From: Planctomycetaceae bacterium
Lineage (GTDB): Bacteria; Planctomycetota; Planctomycetia; Pirellulales; Pirellulaceae
DNA: 64,000 nt
Reading direction: 5' to 3'
Assembly: GCA_020638995.1 (NCBI GenBank)
Contig: JACKHM010000004.1
Location: forward strand, 1,054,001 to 1,118,000
In this document: in pieces, positions 1-7,700 of the stretch
Position numbering within the stretch: the first letter of the stretch is position 1
Layout: every line of letters begins with the position of its first letter
Program-made: the position numbers and the translations under genes
Notes under the pieces: model-generated
What the model was told of the DNA's origin: nothing
Databases searched by the model: none
The model's input: the letters and a program-made list of their open reading frames with translations, nothing else

Positions 1-457
1 TGGTATTGAGTGAGCAGAATGTTCGCCACTTGGCGAACGTCCCAGGCTCGTTTTCGAACCCGGGGCGATGAGCTTAAATATAGGTTGATAACGCTCGGCA
101 GGTCCCTTTTTGCCGAGCTCGACTTGGTTGCGTGTAGCCGACGTCACCTCCCGCGGGTTCATTACGAATGGACGATCGGAATCGCTGAAGACAATTGCCG
201 TTGGAATGTTAGGTTGACGGAGTCTATTTCGAATTCATGACTCATCACGCTGGGTATTTCAATTTGGTCGTTCTTTACGGCCTCAATCGAAACAACACGG
301 CATCCCGTGTAGATTGCGATTGAGAAGCTTCTAACCGTAATTGACAGTTGAAAATGCGTCGTCGAAAATCACAACCCGAATCTAAACCATGAACAAACGA
401 CGCGCAAGCAACTTCGTGTGAGCGAGGCTTGACGTTGGACCAAAACGGAAACCCAAG
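1..457. other. Intergenic region, no convincing gene
   Basis: No reading frame here has recognisable similarity or a convincing start. A short palindrome lies at 21-38 (8-bp arms GTTCGCCA/TGGCGAAC, 2-nt loop), which could be a weak hairpin. The stretch just before 458 is the leader of the BNR-repeat gene. Confidence 0.5.
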
Positions 458-1645
458 ATGAACAAAATACGAGTCCTGGTAGGCACCAAGAAGGGCGCAT
501 TCATTCTCACGGCCGACGGCGCACGCCGGAAATGGGACGTCACCGGGCCGCTGTTCGCTGGTTGGGAGGTCTACCATTTCAAAGGTTCGCCGGTCGATCC
601 GAACCGACTGTATGTTTCGCAGACGAGCGGCTGGTTCGGGCAGGTCATCCAACGGTCCGACGATGGCGGCGAGACCTGGTATCCACCGGGCAGTTCACCG
701 GAAGAACTCACCACGCCCGAAGGTTTCCCCAAGGGCGAAAGCAACAAGTTCGTCTACGACACGTCGGAAACAACCGGAAAGCCGCTCACAACTCATCAGT
801 TCTACGACGGCACGCAAAAGGATTGGGTGTTCAAAAAGGTCTGGCACCTTGAGCCGTCGAATTCGGACCCCGACACGGTCTACGCCGGCGTGGAAGACGC
901 GGCCCTGTTCCGCACGACCGACGGCGGTAAGAGTTGGCACGAGGTGGCCGGCTTGCGGGGCCACGGCACGGGGCCGCAGTGGTCGCCCGGTGCGGGCGGC
1001 ATGTGCTTGCATACGATCCTGTTCGACCCGGGAAACGCCAATCGGATGTTCACGGCGATCTCGGCGGCTGGCGCATTCCGCACGGACGATGGCGGCAAGA
1101 CCTGGAAGCCGATCAATCGCGGACTCAAGAACCCGTATCTCCCCGACCCGACGCCGGAGGTCGGCTTCTGTGTCCATCGTCTGGCAATGCACCCTTCGAA
1201 TCCGAACGTCGTCTTCATGCAGTTGCATCAAGGGGGTGGTGTCTTCCGCAGCGACGACGCCGGGGACCAGTGGGTAGAGGTAAACGGGAACCTGCCGACC
1301 GATTTTGGCTTCCCGATCGATGTGCATGCTCACGAACCCGAAACGATCTACGCCGTGCCGATGGATCCGATGTTGCGTGTTCCTCCGGAAGGCAAGCTGC
1401 AAGTCTGGCGCAGCCGCGCTGGCGGGAACGAATGGGAGCCGCTCACGAAAGGATTGCCGCAAGACAACTGTTATGTGAACGTCCTCCGCGACGCGATGGC
1501 TGTCGACAAGCTCGATCCGTGCGGCATTTATTTCGGCACCACGGGCGGCCAGGTCTACTGCTCCCCCGACGGCGGCGACAACTGGACGCCAATAGTGCGC
1601 GATCTCCCGTACGTATTTTCGGTCGAGGTGCAGACCATTTCGTAA
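458..1645 (+). CDS. BNR/Asp-box repeat beta-propeller protein
   Basis: A 395-residue protein with at least five Asp-box motifs of the form S/T-x-D-x-G-x-x-W (SDDGGETW, TTDGGKSW, TDDGGKTW, SDDAGDQW, SPDGGDNW), spaced as in sialidase/sortilin-type beta-propellers. There is no signal peptide at the chosen ATG start (MNKIRVLVGTKKG), so it is probably cytoplasmic. Annotation pipelines often call such proteins exo-alpha-sialidase, but no sialidase catalytic set is visible; a propeller scaffold or sensor is the safer description. It is followed 86 nt later by a MoaD/ThiS-like gene in the same direction, a pairing I recall from other genomes, suggesting a small operon. The substrate is unknown. Confidence 0.85.
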   Translation: MNKIRVLVGTKKGAFILTADGARRKWDVTGPLFAGWEVYHFKGSPVDPNRLYVSQTSGWFGQVIQRSDDGGETWYPPGSSPEELTTPEGFPKGESNKFVYDTSETTGKPLTTHQFYDGTQKDWVFKKVWHLEPSNSDPDTVYAGVEDAALFRTTDGGKSWHEVAGLRGHGTGPQWSPGAGGMCLHTILFDPGNANRMFTAISAAGAFRTDDGGKTWKPINRGLKNPYLPDPTPEVGFCVHRLAMHPSNPNVVFMQLHQGGGVFRSDDAGDQWVEVNGNLPTDFGFPIDVHAHEPETIYAVPMDPMLRVPPEGKLQVWRSRAGGNEWEPLTKGLPQDNCYVNVLRDAMAVDKLDPCGIYFGTTGGQVYCSPDGGDNWTPIVRDLPYVFSVEVQTIS

Positions 1646-1731
1646 CCGCGCCCTTTGGCCACCATTACGATGTCGTGTTTATGCCTATGCGCATGTTTGC
1701 CTGGCAGCTGCCAATTTTATGAGTCCGCTCC

Positions 1732-2028
1732 ATGATCCGAATCGAAATTCCCTATCACTTGCGACTGCTCGCTGACATCAAGAGCGAAGTGCAACTCGAC
1801 GTCAAGCCGCCGATCACCATCGGCGCGGTGCTCGACGCGCTAGAGTCTCGTTACCCGACGCTCCGCGGCACGATTCGCGATCACATCACGCATGAGCGGC
1901 GAGCGCTCTTGCGGTACTACGCCTGCGAACAAGACTTCTCTCTCTCCCCGCTCGACACTCCGCTGCCCGAACCCGTCGCGGTCGGACGCGAACCGCTTCT
2001 GGTAATCGCATCGGTTGCGGGCGGTTGA
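1732..2028 (+). CDS. MoaD/ThiS family ubiquitin-like protein
   Basis: A 98-residue protein with the beta-grasp pattern of the MoaD/ThiS family, ending exactly in Gly-Gly (residues 97-98). That tail is adenylated and then thiocarboxylated or conjugated in sulfur-carrier proteins. The sequence is longer in the middle than classical MoaD and diverges from it, so a specific role in molybdopterin or thiamine synthesis cannot be claimed. No activating E1-like enzyme is nearby. It sits behind the BNR-repeat gene and may be co-transcribed with it. The ATG at 1732 gives a normal family length. Confidence 0.8.
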   Translation: MIRIEIPYHLRLLADIKSEVQLDVKPPITIGAVLDALESRYPTLRGTIRDHITHERRALLRYYACEQDFSLSPLDTPLPEPVAVGREPLLVIASVAGG

Positions 2029-2029
2029 C

Positions 2030-2229
2030 CGTACTTGTGTGGCTCGAAAAGATCGAGTTGCACGGGCCCCTTCTGTTGTTGCTTGGCACGCGTGCGGATC
2101 ATCACGAAGCGACAACGATGTGGCCAGGACTTCGGTTTCCATTGTGTCTCGAAGTAGGAAAGCTCCTCATCCATGGCAGGCCACCGTTGACGGCCTTCGA
2201 TTCGCGGTAGCCGTGTGGACGAGAACCAC
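2030..2229 (-). pseudogene. IS1380-type transposase remnant
   Basis: On the minus strand one frame reads SYFETQWKPKSWP, then RFVMIRTRAKQQQKGPVQ, then LDLFEPHKYG. This resembles the DDE region of IS1380-family transposases, where a conserved stretch with VQLDLF leads into a Tyr-Gly motif. Only about 65 residues remain, with no start, no catalytic triad and no inverted repeats seen. It abuts the end of the MoaD-like gene. It lies outside the tRNA-bounded island, on the chromosomal side. Confidence 0.5.
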
Positions 2230-2267
2230 GATGCGGCGCGTAAAGAATTCGAATTAGGGGGGATTGA

Positions 2268-2300
2268 AAAAGCTCCTCAACGACCCGTTGAGGAGCTTTT
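2268..2300. terminator. Bidirectional hairpin terminator, original tRNA-Arg end
   Basis: A perfect 15-bp inverted repeat (2268-2282 and 2286-2300) with a 3-nt loop, flanked by A's on one side and T's on the other, so it can act in both directions. On the minus strand it lies 35 nt beyond the left copy of the tRNA-Arg 3' end. It was therefore probably the native terminator of that tRNA before the island integrated. On the plus strand it could also end the MoaD-like transcript. Confidence 0.8.
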
Positions 2301-2334
2301 GAAGCTAACCGCTTGACTCAATTGACTTTGAGTA

Positions 2335-2378
2335 AGTACGCCCGACAGGATTCGAACCTGTAACCCTCGGTTCCGAAG
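2335..2378. repeat. attachment-site direct repeat, left copy (attL-like)
   Basis: Forty-four bases identical to 35147-35190 and in the same orientation. They correspond to the 3' part of tRNA-Arg (3' anticodon stem and loop, variable loop, T arm, acceptor 3' strand). The tRNA 5' half is absent, since identity stops at 2379, so this is the displaced native 3' end. Duplication of a tRNA 3' end is the usual trace of integration by a tyrosine recombinase. Confidence 0.93.
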
Positions 2379-2519
2379 GTCACATGTCGCAGCATAAATT
2401 TGCGGGCTATTCACAACTCTAAATGAAAGACTGGCTTGTAGTTAAGCCAGCAAGCCGATTGACCTTTCAATCGCCAACACGGTCCAGATTTTACAGAGTT
2501 TCAGCTCTTTTGTCACCAC

Positions 2520-2540
2520 TTCTCGGACAGTTCTCGGACA
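2520..2540. repeat. Tandem TTCTCGGACA repeats, possible integrase arm sites
   Basis: The decamer TTCTCGGACA occurs at 2520-2529 and 2531-2540, and once more at 35111-35120 close to the other island end. Short repeats inside both ends of an element are typical of arm-type integrase binding sites. This role is inferred from position only. Confidence 0.4.
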
Positions 2541-2646
2541 CATCCATCCCACACGAGTAAAGAAGTTCTGCACCCGTTCTGGATGCGCATTACAACGTCA
2601 TCAATCGAGTGATAGGTTTGTTTTGCTTGCAGTCTTCTCCATTCTA

Positions 2647-2706
2647 CACCTGAACGCAAGGAGCTTCCCTCCGGTACCCTACGGGACTCCTCCTTGCATT
2701 CAGGTG
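2647..2706. repeat. Long imperfect inverted repeat
   Basis: Arms 2647-2663 and 2690-2706 pair over 17 bases with a single G-T wobble, around a 26-nt loop that is itself partly self-complementary. It lies before the small-gene array, in a stretch (2379-2852) without other recognisable features apart from the decamer repeats at 2520-2540. It may be a terminator-like structure, a structured RNA or a recombination site. Confidence 0.6.
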
Positions 2707-2852
2707 CGCCCTCCAGGCGACCGCAAACAAAACCGTGGTCATTTTACTTCTTTCCAATCCCCACGATGCCTCGTGCTCCACCACCGTTCCAAATCATCGG
2801 CGAACACACAAAGAAAGAGAAACAGCTTTATTCGCCATTCCCCTTTCCAAAT

Positions 2853-3017
2853 ATGAACACGGATATGATTCCACAACTTGCGAACTATCACAAGCAATTT
2901 AATCGGCTAGTTTTCGATGCCGGAGAACGAAGCGATTGTTGCAACGATCGTATCGTTATGGTCAATGACATGGACGTCTGCGTCTGTTGCCGACAACCAT
3001 GCGCTGGCGAGTCGTAG
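2853..3017 (+). CDS. Small cysteine-rich hypothetical protein
   Basis: A 54-residue frame starting at ATG 2853, preceded by the pyrimidine-rich leader ATTCCCCTTTCCAAAT rather than a Shine-Dalgarno motif. It has a Cys-Cys pair in the middle and a C-terminal CVCCRQPC cluster that could bind a metal. It is followed by a hairpin and T-run at 3034-3067. I do not recognise a family. It is the first of four small genes with similar leaders. Confidence 0.5.
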   Translation: MNTDMIPQLANYHKQFNRLVFDAGERSDCCNDRIVMVNDMDVCVCCRQPCAGES

Positions 3018-3033
3018 GCGACTCCCCCACTCC

Positions 3034-3067
3034 GCCCACGGTCAAACTCTTGATCGTGGGCCTTTTT
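3034..3067 (+). terminator. Rho-independent terminator
   Basis: Twelve-base arms (3034-3045 and 3050-3061, one G-T pair) with loop ACTC, followed by CTTTTT. It ends the 54-residue gene. Confidence 0.8.
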
Positions 3068-3087
3068 ATATTCTTCCAATCAATTTC

Positions 3088-3682
3088 ATGCACTCATGCG
3101 TTTACACATTCATTCATTCATTCACTCGATAACATCGACGCTGATGTCGATGAAAGTCTCGCTCCTTACAGCGAAGACCTCGACGTCGAGTCGTACAAAG
3201 AGTACCTCTGTAAAGAAGATATTCAACAGGTCGCCAGCTACTACGACCTCTCGTCAAACGAACTAGTTGCTCTTAGTAAGAAGCTACCGGATTGGTCTGG
3301 CTGCGAAGGTGGCGTCGACGCAAATGGACTCTTTGAAATCCGTACCGAGAATCCCGATGGTATGTGGGACTGGTACGTGATCGGCGGTCGTTGGGACGGG
3401 TACATTCACGGAGAACGCGCGAGCCATAATCCTTACGATGAGGATCGCGCGATCAAAAACACGCTGCCGGTTAAGCATCTACTGGATCTTGACGATGCAT
3501 CCCTCCAGCTTCGTCTTCCAGCGGTCATCCTCACACCAGACGGTGGATGGATGGATCAGTACGACTTCTTCTCATCTCTAAACGGAGAGGAAGAAATGAC
3601 TTCAGACCGGCTTGCTTCGCTTCGTCGGTCGCTCGATGACTATCCCGATCATCACGTGGTCTGCGTCGACATTCATCGTTAG
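3088..3682 (+). CDS. WDWY-IGGRW family hypothetical protein, out of frame at a CATT repeat
   Basis: The long open frame runs to 3682 and carries the motif WDWYVIGGRWDGYI, which I recall from uncharacterised proteins of phages, plasmids and actinobacteria. There is no ATG in this frame near the expected start. An ATG at 3088, placed just after the pyrimidine-rich leader like its neighbours' starts, reads MHSCVYTFIHSF and then hits a stop after four CATT units. Removing one 4-nt unit would give MHSCVYTFIHSLDN and continue in frame for about 196 residues. Either the gene is phase-variable and OFF here, or a replication or sequencing slip removed it. An alternative is initiation at ATG 2987, which overlaps the previous gene and its terminator. 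Function unknown. Confidence 0.55.
3107..3122. repeat. Tetranucleotide repeat (CATT)4
   Basis: Four perfect CATT units lie 19 nt after an ATG (3088). The unit length is not a multiple of three, so gain or loss of one unit changes the frame. Loss of one joins ATG 3088 to the downstream frame; gain of one joins the ATG at 3096. Confidence 0.75.
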
Positions 3683-3697
3683 AAAGTGCACATCCTC

Positions 3698-3730
3698 CCC
3701 TCGGCGGTCCATTCCGTCGAGGGCCTTTTT
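3698..3730 (+). terminator. Rho-independent terminator
   Basis: Arms 3698-3707 and 3714-3723 (10 bp with one G-T pair) followed by CCTTTTT. It closes the preceding small gene and lies 20 nt before the next ATG. Confidence 0.75.
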
Positions 3731-3750
3731 ACATCATTCCCCTCTTTCAC

Positions 3751-4293
3751 ATGGGACAATACTTCAAAGCTACAAACACAGACAAACAAGAATACGTCTG
3801 CTCGCACTGTATCGGGCAGACAGCCAAACTCTGGGAGTGGGCTGCTAACCCACACGGAGCGATCTTCACGCTCCTTCTTCGTAAGAGCACGGACGGTGGT
3901 GGTGGCGATTTTCACGGCACCACCTACGAAGAAGATCCCAATGCAATTGCTGGCCGCTGGGCTGGTGATCACGTCTTTCTCGTCGGTGACTACGATGCAT
4001 CCGGTCTCTACCAAGCTTCAAGGAAGTACCGAAATATAAGCGAAGGGTTAGTTGAGACGTGGAACGACTTCATCCAGATACCAGACATGAATCTGACGTT
4101 CGAGCCTTGTGGCTCCTGTGAACACCAACACGAATCAGCACCGGCCAATCCCCTATCCTCTTCCCCCACTTACCATGCTTCATCGCAACCGCATCTGGAC
4201 CGTTCACGAGGTCGAGTCTTCCGAAGAATTGTCCAAGCAACTTGTCGGCCATTCATGGACGCTTTGCACCGGCTTCTACGTTTCCGGTTATAA
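3751..4293 (+). CDS. MGQY family hypothetical protein
   Basis: The first 125 or so residues (MGQYFKATNTDKQEYV, then KLWEW, GGGGDFHG, AGRWAGDHVFLVGDYD, NISEGLVETW) follow a widespread uncharacterised family that begins MGQYY-x-x-VNLD and is found in phages, plasmids and actinobacteria. The frame stays open to 4293, overlapping the next gene by 118 nt, but the part after about residue 130 looks non-coding. The native stop codon may have been lost. The ATG at 3751 follows the pyrimidine-rich leader TTCCCCTCTTTCAC. A Cys-x-x-Cys (CGSC) lies near the likely true C-terminus. Function unknown. Confidence 0.6.
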   Translation: MGQYFKATNTDKQEYVCSHCIGQTAKLWEWAANPHGAIFTLLLRKSTDGGGGDFHGTTYEEDPNAIAGRWAGDHVFLVGDYDASGLYQASRKYRNISEGLVETWNDFIQIPDMNLTFEPCGSCEHQHESAPANPLSSSPTYHASSQPHLDRSRGRVFRRIVQATCRPFMDALHRLLRFRL

Positions 4294-4540
4294 CGAGTAC
4301 GTCTTCGTCAATGACGCAACGAGCGAGGACGCACTACAAGAGTATGCTGTCCTGAAACGAGTAGGTACGACCTTCCATCAGATCGAAAGTGTCACCGTCT
4401 CGTGGTGCAGTGACTCAGAGTTGCTAGAACTGATCCGTCGCATCCTCGCAGGCGAGTTCGATGATGAACATTGGACCCAGATTGATGCTCGGAAACTTCA
4501 GTCATCTGCCGAGCACGGCACCTGTCCACTCTGTGCGTAG
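4175..4540 (+). CDS. Hypothetical protein, TLCTGF family
   Basis: A 121-residue protein starting at ATG 4175 after the leader CCTCTTCCCCCACTTACC. The pattern HSWTLCTGF, FVNDATSEDALQEYAV, QIESVTVSWC and a C-terminal CPLCA matches an uncharacterised family I recall from plasmids and mobile islands. The final Cys-x-x-Cys may bind metal. It overlaps the 3' end of the previous open frame and is followed by a strong terminator. Its co-occurrence with the WDWY and MGQY proteins suggests a conserved accessory set. Confidence 0.65.
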   Translation: MLHRNRIWTVHEVESSEELSKQLVGHSWTLCTGFYVSGYNEYVFVNDATSEDALQEYAVLKRVGTTFHQIESVTVSWCSDSELLELIRRILAGEFDDEHWTQIDARKLQSSAEHGTCPLCA

Positions 4541-4550
4541 GCAGTCCCCT

Positions 4551-4588
4551 ACCGCCGGTCGATTTGAACGTCGATCGGCGGTTTTTTT
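4551..4588 (+). terminator. Rho-independent terminator
   Basis: Twelve-base arms 4551-4562 and 4571-4582 (one G-T pair) and a run of seven T's. It ends the small-gene array. Confidence 0.85.
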
Positions 4589-4751
4589 ATGCGCCGCATT
4601 CGCGGTTCCGCTACATCGCATTCGTATCTGTAGTGCCCAGTCGCCCTGTGCCGCACTGTTTGTGGTAGTTTACGAGACGGGACATGAAGTAGAATCGAGT
4701 CTTGCCACTTCTTCCGGCAGGAGATCTTCGACTACCAAGGCGTGACTACGG

Positions 4752-7700
4752 ATGACGGACGAGACTCACAATCCCGAGAAAGATCGACAGTTCACCGAAA
4801 CGTCGGACGCGATCAGATCGCCAGTAAGCAACAACTTTTCGAGTGACCAAGACACGCCGCAGCTTGACGTCACCATTGACGCCGACGTGCAGGCGACGGA
4901 GAGTTTCGACCCGACACAGGTCGCCACTGAAAAGTCACCGACGATCGGACCGTACAAACTCTTGCAGAAGATTGGCGAAGGTGGAATGGGCTCCGTCTAT
5001 ATGGCTGAGCAAACTCACCCGGTACGTCGACGAGTCGCGCTAAAGTTGATCAAGGCTGGTGTTGCCAATAAGCAAGCCATTACTCGATTCGAGGCTGAAC
5101 GTCAGGCGCTTGCGATGATGGAGCATCAACACATCGCCAAGGTTCTCGACGCAGGCACTACTGTTCAGGGCAGTCCGTACTTTGTGATGGAACTTGTGAA
5201 CGGCATTCCCATCACCACCTACTGCGACAAATTCAAACTTAGCCTGAGTGAACGATTGGAGCTGTTCATTCAGTCGTGTAACGCCATCCAGCATGCACAT
5301 CAGAAGGGAATCATTCATCGCGATATCAAGCCGACCAATGTTTTGGTCAGCGAAGATGATGGCAAGCCATCGGTCAAGGTCATCGACTTTGGATTGGCAA
5401 AGGCATTGCAGAACACACAGCGATTGACGGACGAAACACTGTTCACTGCCTACGGTCAGGTAGTAGGTACGTTGCAGTACATGAGTCCCGAACAGGCCGA
5501 GTCCAATGCTATGGACGTCGACACTCGCAGTGACGTGTATTCCTTGGGAATCCTGCTCTATGAGTTGCTGACTGGCAGCACACCAATTGAACGGCGAACA
5601 CTCAAGGAGCTGGCTCTCGACAAAGTTCTGATTGCAGTACGAGAATTGGAAGCTCCTCGACCGAGTTCACGACTCAGTAGCCTGGGAGACTCTGCATCGG
5701 ACATTTCGGCGCAGCGAAGAACGGACCCCAAGAAACTCGGTTTGATTCTCAAAGGCGATCTTGACTGGATCGCCGTCAAGGCATTGGAGAAAGATCGCAC
5801 ACGTCGCTACGATTCACCCAATGAACTAGCGGATGACGTGCGAAGATTCTTATCCGGCGAAGCCATCGAAGCCCGCCCGCCCAGCGTGGTTTATCGACTC
5901 AGAAAAGTCGCCCGCAGACACCGCGTTGCGTTGCTGACAGCTGTTGGATTTGTCTTGCTGCTACTCACTGCGGCCGCAGTGAGCACGCATTTAGCGATTC
6001 GAGCCATCGATGCCGAAGAAGTCGCCACAGGGAAAGCGCAAGATGCAAGGGTCGAAGCAGAAAACGCTCGCATAGCTGAAGCCGATGCGGAAACAGAACG
6101 CGACCGAGCGAGGGCTGCTGAAGAAGAGATGGAAGCAACGCTTGCTCGCTCAAACTATTTCCTTGCCGTTGCTCGCTGGGATGCGAATCGAGCAAGGGAT
6201 GCAAACGAGTTGCTTGACAGGATTCCCTCTAAGCACCGAGAATTCGAATGGCGAATGGCAAAACGGCAATTTCGGGGCAGCTCACTGACGTTCTCTGGAC
6301 ATTCAGCTAGCGTTAGCTGTAGTAGTTTCAGCCCCGACGGCAATTGGATTGCCTCGGGAAGCGTTGACAATATGGTGAAACTCTGGGACGTAGCATCCGG
6401 TGCCGCAGTTAAAACACTCAAGGGGCACACCGGCTCCGTTAATAGCCTCTCATTCAGTCCCAACGGTACACAGATCGTTTCTGCAAGTCGAGACATGACC
6501 CTCAAGTTGTGGGGCGCAGCCACTGGAAATGAGCTTCACACTTTCGTCGGGCATACTGGAGATGTCCGTTGCGTGCGTTTCAGTCCAGACGGCACCCGCA
6601 TTGTCTCAGCGAGCAATGATCAAACGATCAAGGTGTGGAACGCGGTAACGTGCAAGAATCTCCAAACTTTGAGAGGACACTCTGGCGAGGTTAGCAGCGT
6701 GAGCTTTAGCCCTGATGGCAGGCATATTGTGTCGGGAAGTAACGACAAAACGCTTAAGTTGTGGGATGCGTCTACCGGCGAGGAGCTCAAGACCCTCAAG
6801 GGCCATTTGTTTTACGTCGATTGCGTAGACTTTAGCCCCGATGGCAGACGCGTTGTGTCGGGAAGCTACGATAAGACAATTCGGCTATGGGATGTAGCCA
6901 CGGGCGCTCTGATCAAGACTCTTAGCGGACATTCGCAAGGTGTCTACGGTGTAGCCTTCAGTCCTGATAATTCGCTAATCGCGTCCGCAAGCATCGACAC
7001 AACAATTAGGCTGTGGGATGCGTATACAGGAAATCAACTCCGGGTCCTCAAAGGGCACACTGGATTCGTGAAACAAGTGGACTTCAGCCCTGATGGTTGC
7101 CAAATTGCTTCAGCGAGCTCCGACAAGACAATAAAGTTGTGGGATACAACGAGTAGCAACGAGTTTAGGAAACTCGATGGACATACACTTGGCGTTATCG
7201 ATGTCGACTTCAGTTCCGACGGCAAGTGGCTTGCGTCGGGTGGTTGGGACTCTAGGATCAGACTGTGGGATGCTATCAATCCAGAAAAGCCAAGAGAGTT
7301 CAAGGGGCACACTGGGGCGATTTACAGTATTCGCTTTAGCCCCAATGGTGAACGGCTTGCATCGGGAAGTATGGATAAGACCATCAAGCTATGGGATGCT
7401 TCTACTGGCCAAATCATCAGAACGTTCTATGGGCATACTGACACTGTTACTAGCGTGAGCTTTTGCCCTGACAACGGGCGGATCGTGTCTGGAAGTCTGG
7501 ACAAGGCGATCAAACTATGGGATGCATCTACTGGCGAAGAGATCTACACTTTCAAGGGGCACACGGATCAGGTTAACTGCGTAAGGTTCAGCCCCGACGG
7601 TACTCGCATCGCATCGGGGAGTCATGATGAGACCGTCAAAGTTTGGGATGTGCCAACGTCCAAGGAACTTCAGACGCTAGAAGGCCACACAAATGATGTT

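Noticed and set aside
2335..2378. A second functional tRNA-Arg
   Set aside because: Only the 3' part is present; the D arm and the 5' acceptor strand are missing.
2647..2706. Integron attC site before a gene-cassette array
   Set aside because: The arms lack the conserved R-site core (GTT-containing) and the cassettes are separated by ordinary terminators with T-runs; no integron-type integrase insert was seen in the recombinases.
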